Shown: positions 22,797-33,200 of the stretch, one piece after another
Numbering within the stretch: position 1 is the first letter of the stretch
How the letters are laid out: each line of letters begins with the position of its first letter
From: Castor canadensis
Taxonomy: Eukaryota; Chordata; Mammalia; Rodentia; Castoridae
DNA length: 64,000 nucleotides
NCBI RefSeq assembly: GCF_047511655.1
Contig: NC_133402.1
Coordinates: 67,956,951-68,020,950 of the forward strand
Direction: 5' to 3'
The notes under the pieces: model-generated
Databases searched by the model: none
Told to the model about the DNA's origin: nothing
Seen by the model: only the letters and a program-made list of their open reading frames with translations
Program-made: the position numbers and the translations under genes

Positions 22797-23399
22797 TGTC
22801 CTTGGTGTTGTTACTGTCCCTGTACTGTGTGTAATTAAGTATTTTCTAGCTTGTAATAATAACAATGGTAATATTGAGAATGGAAGAGTGAGCTGAGATG
22901 GAAAGCAAGAAGTTAAAGAAAAGGGGAAAACAAATATACAGACAAGAGGGAGAAAGCAGAACAAGGTATCAGACAAGAGAGTTTCAAAGGTATAAACAGG
23001 GAGTGTTAGTGTACTAATCGACAGTAAGCTGAACAGACAATAGAGAGACAGAGAGAGGATTGAAAATCAAAGATAAAAAAAATAAAAAGTATATGAAAGT
23101 AATATCTATTTATAAAAATGAATTAAAATAAAATGGAAAATAGGAAATTAAAAAAAAAAAAAACCCAAAAACTTCCAAGTTTATATGCAATGCAATTTCA
23201 GTCTTAATAATTTGGATGTCCGTCTTAATCTCCAGTCCTGGAGTTGGTGCCTCAGATGTTGTTCTGTAGTTGTCTCATCAAAGGGGATGCATAAAGTAGA
23301 ACAAAACTACACTCACACACACACAGAAGAAAAAAAAAAAAAAGCCCCACCAAGTGTCCCCAGTTCAAATGCAATACAGTTTCAGTAAGTTTTTCGGCT
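22797..23399 (-). promoter_or_regulatory. LINE-1 5' UTR (internal promoter region) with repeated unit
   Basis: About 600 nt between the element's 5' end and the ORF1 ATG, where the L1 internal Pol II promoter is expected. It is AT-rich and not a CpG island. A block of about 55 nt occurs twice, about 180 bp apart: an A-run (+ strand), then ccaagt, then an 'atgcaat-caatttcagt' block at 23149-23202 and again at 23329-23386. This resembles a partial tandem of promoter monomers, as rodent L1s often carry. Confidence 0.65.
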
Positions 23400-23416
23400 T
23401 CCAACTGCATTTTTTA
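23400..23416. repeat. Target-site duplication, right copy, of the full-length L1
   Basis: Identical to 17201-17217, and it fixes the 5' end of the element at about 23399. A perfect match implies a recent insertion. Confidence 0.93.
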
Positions 23417-24467
23417 GCATCAGAATCAAAGCCACAATGTTCTCATAGTTAGTGGTCTAGGATTAAGATGATGATGATGTAAGGTGGAAAAATAATTTTC
23501 CTCTCTATCCATTCTGAGCTTTCAGTTGGCATGAATGTCATAAGAAAAGACAGATTAGCAGGATCAAAAAAAGCAGAATTTATCAATACCTGAGATACCA
23601 AGGACAAACTAGTAAAACTCAAGAGTAAATCATGAAAAGGTGGCTTAGATACCATCATCTGCTAAAACAAAGAAAGAAGGCAGGCAGCAGTCGTGATAAA
23701 ATGACTGGGAACAGCACTGTGAACACCAAGGAGGTGTATTGTGCATATCTGAGTCAGCACCTTCCACACTGGTAAGAGTTACTAGTAATTTAGCTGGAGA
23801 GAGATGACACCCTGGCAAATAGAGATTTCCCTTACAGAAGCAACTTTCTCTTACAAAAGGGTAACTTCTACTGAGTTCTGAGATTCTTCCCAAAATAATA
23901 AGCTCAAAATAATCCTTACACTAAAGAAGTATATTTGGGAGTACATGCCACATTCTGGTCTCCTACACTCGTATCTAGAGGGTAGTATGATTTGAACTGT
24001 TACCGCCATGATGGTGCAAGATTTCTGAGAGAATAGTTATATAAAATCTTTCCTATGTAATACCCAACAAACACAAGTACGTAACACAAAGTACTTGACC
24101 AACTCCAGGTAATTAGAACTTTTCCTCTAATTTAACAGAAATTACCCATTCCCTGATTTCTCTCTTCCCTGGTTATCACCTGGCCCTTGAAAAGTGAGGA
24201 AGGCCCTCCCTGTTAATCCTTACCCACCAGCTCCAGGAAGCCTCATGCTGAAAGAATGACTTACTGAAATTACCCCTTGATCCTGTTGTTAAGCCTGTAC
24301 TCTTTTTAGAGAAAAAGTAAAGAAAAAGGAAGAAGTAAAGGAAACAACTCCTTCATATTTGTGACTAGACTTTGACTCCTGCCACAGCAGGATGGAAGAG
24401 CAGAAGTTAAACTCTTCTCATCATTTTTTAACCCATGTAATGATGCTGGTTCTACTTCCTTATTAGC
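23417..24467. other. Intergenic DNA, possible LTR remnant
   Basis: The phrase 'aaaagacagattagca' near 23545 also occurs at the start of LTR-like copy B. A third, more diverged member of that repeat family may therefore begin here. The rest does not align convincingly. No exon was recognised. Confidence 0.3.
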
Positions 24468-24710
24468 ATAGATTAATTGTACAAAGGAATTTCACTGTGA
24501 TATTTCCATACATGGAAATATAATTATTGTGATCAAATTCACCCCTCTATCACTCTTTCTTATCCTTCTTTCCCCTTCTTTAAACAATTTTAGTAGAAAT
24601 TATTCCTTTTTCATGCATATAAATGAAGTACTTTGATCACAGCACCCCTTTACCCTCTCCTTTCACCCCACTTTCATCTTTGAGTCTCCAATAGCACTTA
24701 GCTCAGTGAC
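24468..24710 (-). mobile_element. Old LINE-1 3' UTR fragment
   Basis: It contains 'tttcactgtgatatttccat' and 'ttgatcacagcaccc', typical antisense phrases of older rodent L1 3' UTRs and related to the left parts of the elements at 6110 and 12750. There is no coding remnant. Confidence 0.55.
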
Positions 24711-24729
24711 TTTAACGTCAAAATCATAA

Positions 24730-24918
24730 TTAGCTGGGCACTGGTGGCTCATGCCTGTAATCATAGCTACTCAGGAGGTAGAGATCATGAGGATCAGTTT
24801 GAAGCCAGCCCAGGCAAATAGTTCGAGTGACCCTATCTTGAAAAAACCTTCATAAAAGAGGGCTGGTGGAGTAGCTCAAGGTGTAGGCCCTGAGCTCAAA
24901 CCCAGTAGTACAAAAAAA
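24730..24918 (+). mobile_element. Dimeric SINE (B1-like plus ID)
   Basis: A B1-like module ('ggtggctcatgcctgtaatc') ends in 'ctatcttgaaaaaac' and is followed by a shortened ID module ('ggctggtggagtagctcaag'). The near-duplicated flanks aaaatcataat and aaaatcacaat mark the insertion. Confidence 0.85.
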
Positions 24919-25706
24919 TAAAATCACAATCAATTCTTTGGTCTTAAACAGAACAGACCAGGTATTTCAGGATTAAACCTTTAAATTAATGTAATTCTAG
25001 TCATGAACTCAGTCTTGAACTTATCAAACTGTATCCCCAAAATCATGCATCCAAAGGGATGCTTCTGAAGAAAATGCCCTGCAGCCAAACACAACAAGAC
25101 AGTATGAACGGGCCCAAGTCCTCTGATGGTAGCTGGACTTGGCCAACCCATACCTCTACTGAGAGCTGTGTTGAGGACATGCTGCTTGCCACAGTCCCTC
25201 CTTTTTGATGATTGACATACGTATTGAAGACTCTAAGAATCGCTCTTCTACAGGACCTTATTTATTTTAGTTTAAGGCAAACATTTTTGGCCTCAGAACT
25301 CTTTACTTAAAATCACAGAACATGCTTGGGGAAACACTTTCAGAAATTAAGACATGACACCGGGTGAACTGTAACACTTGGGATGTTTCATAGACTCCCA
25401 AATCTCACACTAGTTCACAAAACACAGTGCCTCATGCTTTATGAATCTCCAAAGCTGTACAGAGAAAAAAAAGAAGAAGAAGAAGAATTTAAGAACATAA
25501 ACATAAGACAGGAAGCAGAAATTTCAAAACCTGTGGGAAAATTATTGCACCCAATTGGCCCTCACTTAGATTCACAAAGCATTAATTAAGATTAAACTCT
25601 CTAGGATGTTCACAGTTCAAAAACAACACCACAAGCCACTCAAAAAGGATTATGTCCTTCCTTGCTCAATAGCTGTCAATCTTCCTAGTCATCCAGATCT
25701 TGACTT
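24919..25706. other. Intergenic DNA with a short GAA repeat
   Basis: No gene seen. A purine-only run (GAA units, 25464-25488) is the only distinct structure. Confidence 0.4.
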
Positions 25707-25707
25707 T

Positions 25708-25905
25708 GTTTTTTTTTTTTGCAGGACTGGGATTTGAACACAGTGCCTACACCTTGAGCTACTCCACCAGACCTTTTATGTGATGAGGTTTTTTTTGATA
25801 TAGGGTCTCATACACTATTCACCTGGGCTGGCTTCAAACCATGATCCTTCTGATCTCTGCCTCCTGAGTAGCTAGGATTACAGGCATGAGCCACTGGCAC
25901 CCAGT
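25708..25905 (-). mobile_element. Dimeric SINE (B1-like plus ID), minus strand
   Basis: Poly-T, antisense ID ('ggatttgaacacagtgcc') and antisense B1 ('gagtagctaggattacagg'), ending 'gagccactggcaccc'. It is the same dimer family as 24730. Confidence 0.88.
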
Positions 25906-28419
25906 GATTTGTACTGATAACCTGAATTTAGAGAGAGCTCTACCCAAGTAGCCATTGGAAGCAGAGAATCTCCCCTATCCTAGTTAAAAGTCGATCCTTA
26001 CTTCCTCAGCCTCCTGACATATGCACTGACCTATGACCTTGGCTTTCACTTGGGTGCTGGTGACAGACAAGTGAGGATCTCTCAAGAAAGGCACAGGCTT
26101 AGCAAACATTGTTAACTGAGCCTGTGAAGCCAGCCCCATGGCTGAACTTTTCAGTTACATGAATGATGGCTTCTCTCTTTCATTTAACTACTTTAGTTTT
26201 ATTTTTAGGTACAATCATGAGGGAATATAGGGCAATCTAAGCAAGTGAAGCAAAGAAAGAACCAAAATCAGAATTGATAGATTGCAAATATTGGAGCAAG
26301 GAAGGCATTAACGAGGGCTGAATTCGAAGGTAAGGTCAACATGGAGGGAAAAAACAAAATAGATCAATAAGCAAGGATGTCAGAATCTGGAAAAATCAGC
26401 AGCAGGATGAAATGTTGTGTACAAAGTATATGGGGTTAGGATGATTTATAATAAATCTATGAATAATGAGCAAATAACATGATTTAACCATTTAGGTGCA
26501 GCCCAGAGCACAATATAAGATGGGTTGGGGGGTCAAGAAGATATCCCAGGGCTGGAGAGTGATTCAAGCAGTAAAAAGACATCTCAGGTGGATGGCACTT
26601 GGTCGTTAATTCTGAATATAGGAAAAATTCAAAGTAAGAACCCCTCAGAGAAAGCTGACATGTCTAAAAATACAGATGTGATAGCAGGGTGGTTTTATGA
26701 CTTCAGGTAAATTTATAATTTTTCTTTGATGTGACTGTTCATATAGTTATAAAGTCAAAAGGGAATTCCGAAAGGTAAAGAATAAAATTTGACCTTCTTA
26801 TGAAAGCAGAATTTGTCTTACTATTAATCTCCCTATAATGAAGCTATTGAACAATGCCAAAATAATTCGACTTTTTTGTGAAAATATCAGATTGCCATTA
26901 TCTCTTTGTCCTCCCACTCAACAAAACAAATTGATATGAAAAAGACAGTTTGGTCCCTCAAGGAGCTTGCAATCCTAGTGAAAGAAAAAGATCCACAAAT
27001 ATTCAACCAGAAGAGAAACAAACAACATGCAGAGATGAAAGCAAAACATTCCAAGAGGTTGCAGAGAAGGGAATTATCAATAATACCTGCCAAAAAAAGG
27101 CAGGCTGTAAGGTCAATGGATTTCCTCGATTTCAACTTTTTAGTCAAGGGGGTGATAAAGTATTAATACTTGCACTATTTATGGCATTATATTCAGGAAA
27201 TTATACAACTGGAATTTAATTTTTTTATTTATTAACAGAATTGTGAGAAACGAGACAACCCAAATGGAAGGACATTCTATACAATAACTGATCTGTACTC
27301 TTTAAAGTGTTATATTATTAAAGATAAAGGCGGAAATTTTAATCCTGATTAAAAGATATTTAAAGAGACAATGACAATTAAATGCAAGACTGGAATGGAT
27401 CCTAAATTATGCAAACAAAAAAATGCACTGAGATGCACTCCACCTGAGCCCTGGAGACATTAAGGTCAGTCCCAACTCTTAGTCCAGGGTTTTGTGGCTG
27501 ACAGAATTGCTCTGGACTCCCCCACATAGGATGGCATGGCATTTACGCAATAGCCAAAATATCCTGCTGCACCCAGATGATTACCTCAGTAAAATGGAAC
27601 AGTCTATACTGAAACTTGAGGAAAAAGTCACCTAGCGTTCTAAGGCAGACACCAATGGTTTATGAAATTTTTTCTGCTTGTTGGGTCAGAACCCTGGGGA
27701 GACATGGCCGAGGTCAATGCTGCAGATTGGCTTCGTTGTGCTGCTCAGGTCCTATTGATATTAACCTTAATTAAATGCCACATTAGACAAATGGAATGGA
27801 TTAGGTTCCAGCCGCTGTCATTCAGAGTAATCAGAGTGGCCAATCAACTAGCATACTCATGGGAAAATTCATTAAAGAAGGTGTAGAAAGCAGTAGGTAC
27901 TATGAAAGCCAATTTCCCACGAGTCCTTCTGTGTCTACTGTCACCGCACAGCTTTTTTCTAAATTAGCTTTGCAACAGTATTTGTGGAGCACATAATAGA
28001 CAAGTTACCTCCTTCCAGACAATGGAAACATCTGTTTGCTATCCAGAATATAAACCTAAGATCTCTCTGGGATAAAGCTTGGGCAATTTTTCTAGCATCC
28101 CCCTCATAAGATGGGGAGTTTCCTAAACTCAGTATGGGACACAAACCTCTGTATATAGGATCTCCCTGGCCATGGGCACATCATACCCATGGACTAAGGA
28201 GAAAAATAACCGACAGGAACACAAAGTCTATGCTGCTCACTTTACTATGTGTCATAAAGTCCATTTCTGACCTAGGAATTTCATGCCTTCTGCTAACACT
28301 TGTGAGACCATGGTAGGGTAACTTATCTTGCAAGTAGAAAAAAAAAATCTGACTCTCACACTTTTTGACAAAAACCAGCTTCATACAGGTAAATACCACA
28401 CTTATGGATTTAAAAACGC
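25906..28419. other. Intergenic DNA, no gene seen
   Basis: About 2.5 kb without a recognised repeat or exon. Two overlapping + frames near 26906-27219 and a minus frame across the same DNA show no domain-like pattern. The phrase 'ggagcttgcaatcctagtg' is common near old mammalian repeats, so a diverged fossil is possible. Confidence 0.35.
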
Positions 28420-29880
28420 AACATTGTAACGATAGCAGTTCTCCTCAAACTGATCTGAATACGTAACGAAACCCCAGTCAAGTTCTAATAAGGTTTTTCA
28501 TGGAAATGAGCAAATTGATGCTAAAATATATACGTAAGCATAGAGCCCTTAGAATAGCCAAAACAATGCTATCAAAGAGCAAAGTTGGAGGACTTACACC
28601 TTTAGGTGTACTTTATAGCAATCCAGACATCACAGTACTTGCACAAAATTAGACAAATACGTCGATGGGGCACAATGGAAAGTCTTGAATTTTAACCAAG
28701 AACCCAGTGCAATTTAATGTGGAAAGAAACTGGATCTACTGATAAAATATTTTTTAAATTATCAACCTATGTCTTACACCATACATAAAACTCCTACACA
28801 AAGCTTAACCTACAAAGCACCTATGAGAAACCATGCATGCACATGCTGGAGACCTTGGGATAGGCAAGATTCGAATTATAAAAAACAAAAAGACAAAATG
28901 AAACTGCGCCAAAATTTTAAGTGCCTGCTCCTTAAAGGATAACGTGGAAGAAATGCAAGTCACAGACTAGGGAGAGATATTCAGATTCCTAGCAAAGAAC
29001 CCACATTTAAACAACACGAAGAAGGGCTGCAAAAAAATAAGAAAAAGGCAAACAGCCAGTATCTTTAAAAAAAAAGAAGGCAAAAAACTTCCAACAGGTG
29101 CTACACAAAAGAGGATTTACAAATGCTCAAGAAACATATGAAAAAGGTATTGAGTATTTTTAATCATCAGGAAAATGCAAATCACTTAGATACCACTTAA
29201 CTCTCACTAGCAATACCACAAAGACTGCAAATACCAAAATAGTGGAGAGAACTTGGAGCAACTGGATATTGGTGGAAGCTTGAAATGGTACAACAGCTAT
29301 GGAAAAATGTTTGGTCAAATTTTTGGTTAAACCTCCATGGACATTATTATTTAATGGTTCCACTCAGATGTTCAATCCCAGTCCAAAAGAAAATATATGT
29401 CAACAAAAGGCCTATGCAAAAATGTTTAGAGCACAATGTTGGAAACAATGTAACATTTTAACAAATATATTAACAACTGAGTTAACATTTTAATGCATTT
29501 GGGTTCTTTGTTAAGATTCATTTCCTGTTTTCAACTGGAAAACAGACGGACAAACTAGTATACTCACGCAATGGAATATTACTTACTAATAAAAAGGAAT
29601 AAACAACTAACATAAACAAAAAGTTCATAAAGCTTACAACATTTAAGAAGCCACAAATTAACATGTGTGGTACATGAAGTCTGGACATACAGAATTGTAT
29701 ACAAAGCTAGAAAATGGAGTGGTCGTGTCCTGAAAGCAGTGCAGTAATAGACTGGAAATGTCTAGTGAGTGTCCTAGGGGAGAAATGTCCTCAATCTTCC
29801 TTGGGATGTCTGTCACATGGGTGTATACAGTTGTCAAAACTCCTCAAATTTTATACTTAAATCTATAAAACTTATTGCAT
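28420..29880 (+). mobile_element. Ancient LINE-1 fragment (ORF2 end and 3' UTR)
   Basis: Successive degenerate matches to ORF2 are visible: 'agaatagccaaaacaatg', 'aaatgcaaatca', 'caatggaatattactta'. An old-type 3' end follows ('gtgtatacagttgtcaaaac'). Frames are broken throughout. It ends about 300 bp before the CPB1 start codon, so part of the distal CPB1 upstream region is derived from L1. Confidence 0.8.
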
Positions 29881-30014
29881 GTCATTCTGAATTCAAAATG
29901 AAAAGGGAAAGACTGCAATCTAGAATTTATTTAAAACTAATTTTCCTCTGTTCTATTCAAGGTCTAACATCTAAATCAGATAAATACACTGTGAGATTAT
30001 TTGCTCTGTTTCCA

Positions 30015-30040
30015 CAGGTGTCGAGAGAGATATCTTCCCA
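30015..30040 (+). promoter_or_regulatory. Candidate PTF1-type acinar element
   Basis: An E-box CAGGTG (30015-30020) and a TC-box TTCCCA (30035-30040) have centres 20 bp apart, about two helical turns. PTF1 (PTF1A, an E-protein and RBPJ/RBPJL) is known to bind such paired boxes one or two turns apart in exocrine-pancreas promoters. The site lies about 100-130 bp before the TATA box. A near-match to the NR5A2 site (ccaaggcaa, 30056) and a FOXA-like TGTTTGC (30103-30109) follow. These are motif matches only. Confidence 0.5.
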
Positions 30041-30141
30041 GCCTTCACTCAGGCACCAAGGCAATAACATCAGGAAAATGATTAATCAGAATCCGATAAT
30101 GCCTGTTTGCAATGTGGACAAGAAGGACGAACACTCTGGAT

Positions 30142-30148
30142 TATAAAA
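30142..30148 (+). promoter_or_regulatory. CPB1 TATA box
   Basis: TATAAAA lies 44-50 bp before the start codon. This places transcription start near 30170 and gives a 5' UTR of only about 20 nt, as is usual for pancreatic digestive-enzyme genes. Confidence 0.88.
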
Positions 30149-30191
30149 GCCGGTGGGACCCTGGGTCAGCCTACCGACCTAGTCAGGCACA

Positions 30192-30262
30192 ATGATGCTG
30201 TTCCTGACTCTGCTGAGTGTGGCCCTGGTGTCTGCTCATCCTTCTACTGAGCGCTTTGAAGG
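30192..30262 (+). CDS. CPB1: CPB1 coding exon 1
   Basis: Encodes the start, the signal peptide and the first residues of the activation peptide (to G24). The first of two tandem ATGs gives a 24-residue match to the human N-terminus and has A at -3. The donor is gg|gtaggt. A stronger-looking donor 4 nt downstream would bring in an in-frame TAG and is rejected. Confidence 0.93.
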
Positions 30263-33200
30263 GTAGGTAAGAAATTCCTTTGCTAGTGCAAAACACTGAA
30301 CACATGGCCCAGTTTAAATTTTTCTATTCTTCTCTCTCACCACATAGCAATAAGGTTTTCCGTGTCAGTGTTGAAAGTGAAGGTCACATCGACTTAATTC
30401 ATGAATTGGCCGAATCCCACCAGGTAAGCAATAATTCTATACTTTGGATTTGCTCTGAACCAACTTTAAAACCTGATTGTACTGTGATTCCATCAAAGGA
30501 GGAAGGACATGAAATATTATCCATAGTATTTCTGGTAGCAGGAAATAAAACCTTGGACAGCGTTCAATGCCGCAATGCCTTCTCTTTCTGCTTAGATGAG
30601 AATGCCATGAGCCCTGGAGTGTTATAAATCCATGCAAACTTTTAAGAGCTGACAGTGTGACAACTGGATGAGTTGCATCTGTCTCGAAGGTCACCAAACA
30701 TCTAATGTGCAGTCACTTCCCTTCTAAGGCAAGAGAGAAAAATGATCAGCTTGGATATTACTGAAAAACTGGGCTTTTGTCCAACTTCAAATTCATTTCC
30801 ACATCCCATGGATCATCTGTTCTCTTTGATTTTCTTTCATTCCAAATCAAACAGCTTGAGTTTTCATGACCTTGATTCTGTACCCTTACTGATATGACCT
30901 GAGGGAGGAAAAGAAGGCAAAAAACACAAATTCCCTATTTGTCTTTTGCTTTCGGAAAAGTAAAGTTTCTGTGCTGCTTTTAAAAAAATCACTGTATCTG
31001 GGGTGAGCCGTGACATCTCAGATTATATATGTAGTGTGGCAGGAGTCTATTAATGACCACAAATCGCCAATGCTAATTCATGAATTTATAAACTAAAATA
31101 ATCTCCTAGCTCCTAATGTCTGTCTATCTATCTATCTGTTTATCCATCTATCTATGTGTTTATCTTTCTTTTTCTTTTTTTAGCTTTTAAGGTATGGGGG
31201 AAGGAAAAAATATCGAGAGTGAAATAATCATGGAACCAGAACTTTTTCATTGAGAGAGAATATGTAGTCACCTGTTCCAGCCCAACACTTAAATCTGGAA
31301 TTTCCTCCCAGGAAATAGCATCTTTGTTTGCTGGCTCTAATAAAACCTGGTCCATCACTTCCAGATAGACTTCTTTTCAGAATAGCCCATCTTCTTCATT
31401 TTCTTCATTATACTGAGCTGAAAGCTGCTTTCTTTAACTTCAACTCATTACACCCAGCTTTGCCAAATACAGTCTATCAAGGTGCATTTTGACAGCATAA
31501 ATCCAAAATACTGCATTGCATTGAGGTAAAAAAGCAATTAGGCAAGCACAGAAGGAAGAATACCTTGCTTAGGGGGTGATTCAAGTGAGAGATAAAACAC
31601 ATTGAGATCTTTTTAAACACTGTCATCCAAGGAAGTCATTCTTTCCCTGAACTTTGCGTAAGCATGCCTTCTCAACTTTTGCTTTTGTCACGGATAATGA
31701 AAAATATTAAGTCAGGGGTCTACACAGAAAAAAAGACCACCTTGGTGGTTCACTTGTTCCAGATATATTTATCATGAGTCCTCAATGTGCCAGACCTAGT
31801 CTGGGCCACAGAAAGTGATACAAGAACCTACAAGAAGAAGTTTGGTCAGCTACCCTAAGTCAGTGGGGTGTGACCTAATGCTAACAGGGGGCCACTTTCT
31901 GGCTAGTGAAGACAGACATTGAAGGGTTCCTCAAATCCTTTACTATGCTTGAGATTCAACCAGGTTAGCAATCTCTTCCAGCTGAAGCTAATTGGGCCTG
32001 ACTTGCTCTTGCTTTAAACCATGCTGGCTGGCTGCAGAGATCACAGCTTCCTTTACTGAGATGGTGCAGTCCATCTGCTTTCACTTTACTCTGCAGCTTT
32101 GCTGGAGCCCATGCCAGGCCCCGGGAGCCCCTGCTTCTGGGCTTCACCTGTTCTCCTGTTTATGAAATGCAAAACTAACCTCCTCCTCTCCCCCGTGAGC
32201 CCCTCAAGCTCTGCTCCTTCCAATATTGCTGAGAAAGTTCTGCAATCACATCTGCAGGGTTTTTGGTCTGTTTTTTTTTTAATCTAAATTCAGCATTTTG
32301 TGGTGGTCAAGAACAGAAAATTTGGTCTCAAACTGCCTAGGTTCCATTCTTGGCCCTACTCCTAGCCAGCTGGGCCTTTGGTGACACTCTGGGTCTCAAC
32401 CAGCTCATTCACAAAATGATGATAATACTATGCCTTAGAGGGCTGTTGGGAGAGTTAGAAGAATTAGTGTAAATAAATCACTTAGAACTTAAATAGGAAA
32501 GACTGTGTAAGTGTCTGACTATTACTGTCATTGCACCGGAGATTTCTAAGCACGGTTTGCATGACAGTGTATTCACTTAGCTCCACATCTACATTCGGTC
32601 TTGATGTTCTTTTTCCAGAAAAAGTATTTCTGTTTAAGTAACATGTGAATAATTCTTTGCTTATCTTGATGGTAATTTCATCTCTCAGTAGAATAGGAAA
32701 AAAATAGCAAAATTTCTTCCTGGAGAAGACAGAGGCAAGCGAGAACTAAATAGAACTTCTTTCTTGCCTCCAGCTACAAATGTCAGGCTTTACCACCTAG
32801 CAGGAGGATGCAGGTTCTGTCTTTATATTTTTATTTCCTCCATGATTTGAAAAGAGCTTTTTATTCTCCCCAGCAATCTTGTGCATGTGGTATATTCTGG
32901 GCTGTAGCCTTCCTGAAAAGATCATCCCAAGGGCATCCAGTCTTTGTGTTCATCCAGCTTTTGAACATGTCCTGTTAAAAGCTGAGTGTGTCATGGAGAT
33001 CGGTGGCCACACTGTCCTCCAGGTGCCTTTCCCTTTCATCTGTAATTGTATAGTAAGGATTTGATTTTATCTCCTTGCAATCAAGGTTGTACTTGTTCTT
33101 TTATTGGAGATATTCACCATAAAACTTACTCTCCTTTTTCAGTTGTGTGCTTCCCAAGATTTAGGTGTGCTTTTTTTTTTCCTCTGCTGCTGTCTTCATC

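Larger units (their letters stand above)
17218..23399 (-). mobile_element. Full-length LINE-1 with both ORFs open
   Basis: A complete L1 of about 6.2 kb on the minus strand: a 5' UTR of about 600 nt, ORF1 (400 codons), a 50-nt spacer, ORF2 (1272 codons), a 3' UTR with a G-rich tract, an AATAAA signal (17251-17256 on the complement) and 24 uninterrupted A's (17218-17241). It is flanked by a perfect 17-bp duplication. Neither ORF has a stop or frameshift. The endonuclease, reverse transcriptase and Cys/His knuckle residues are present, so it could be competent for retrotransposition. It lies about 6.8 kb upstream of CPB1, in the opposite orientation. Confidence 0.95.

Noticed and set aside
18047..22896. 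Numerous + strand frames of 60-196 codons opposite the L1 ORFs
   Set aside because: They are antisense shadows of the A-rich L1 coding strand (Phe/Leu/Ser-rich). The real genes are ORF1 and ORF2 on the minus strand.
30263..30268. Stronger-looking splice donor 4 nt downstream of CPB1 exon 1 (tag|gtaaga)
   Set aside because: It would place an in-frame TAG right after Gly24. The upstream gg|gtaggt donor restores the conserved reading frame into exon 2.
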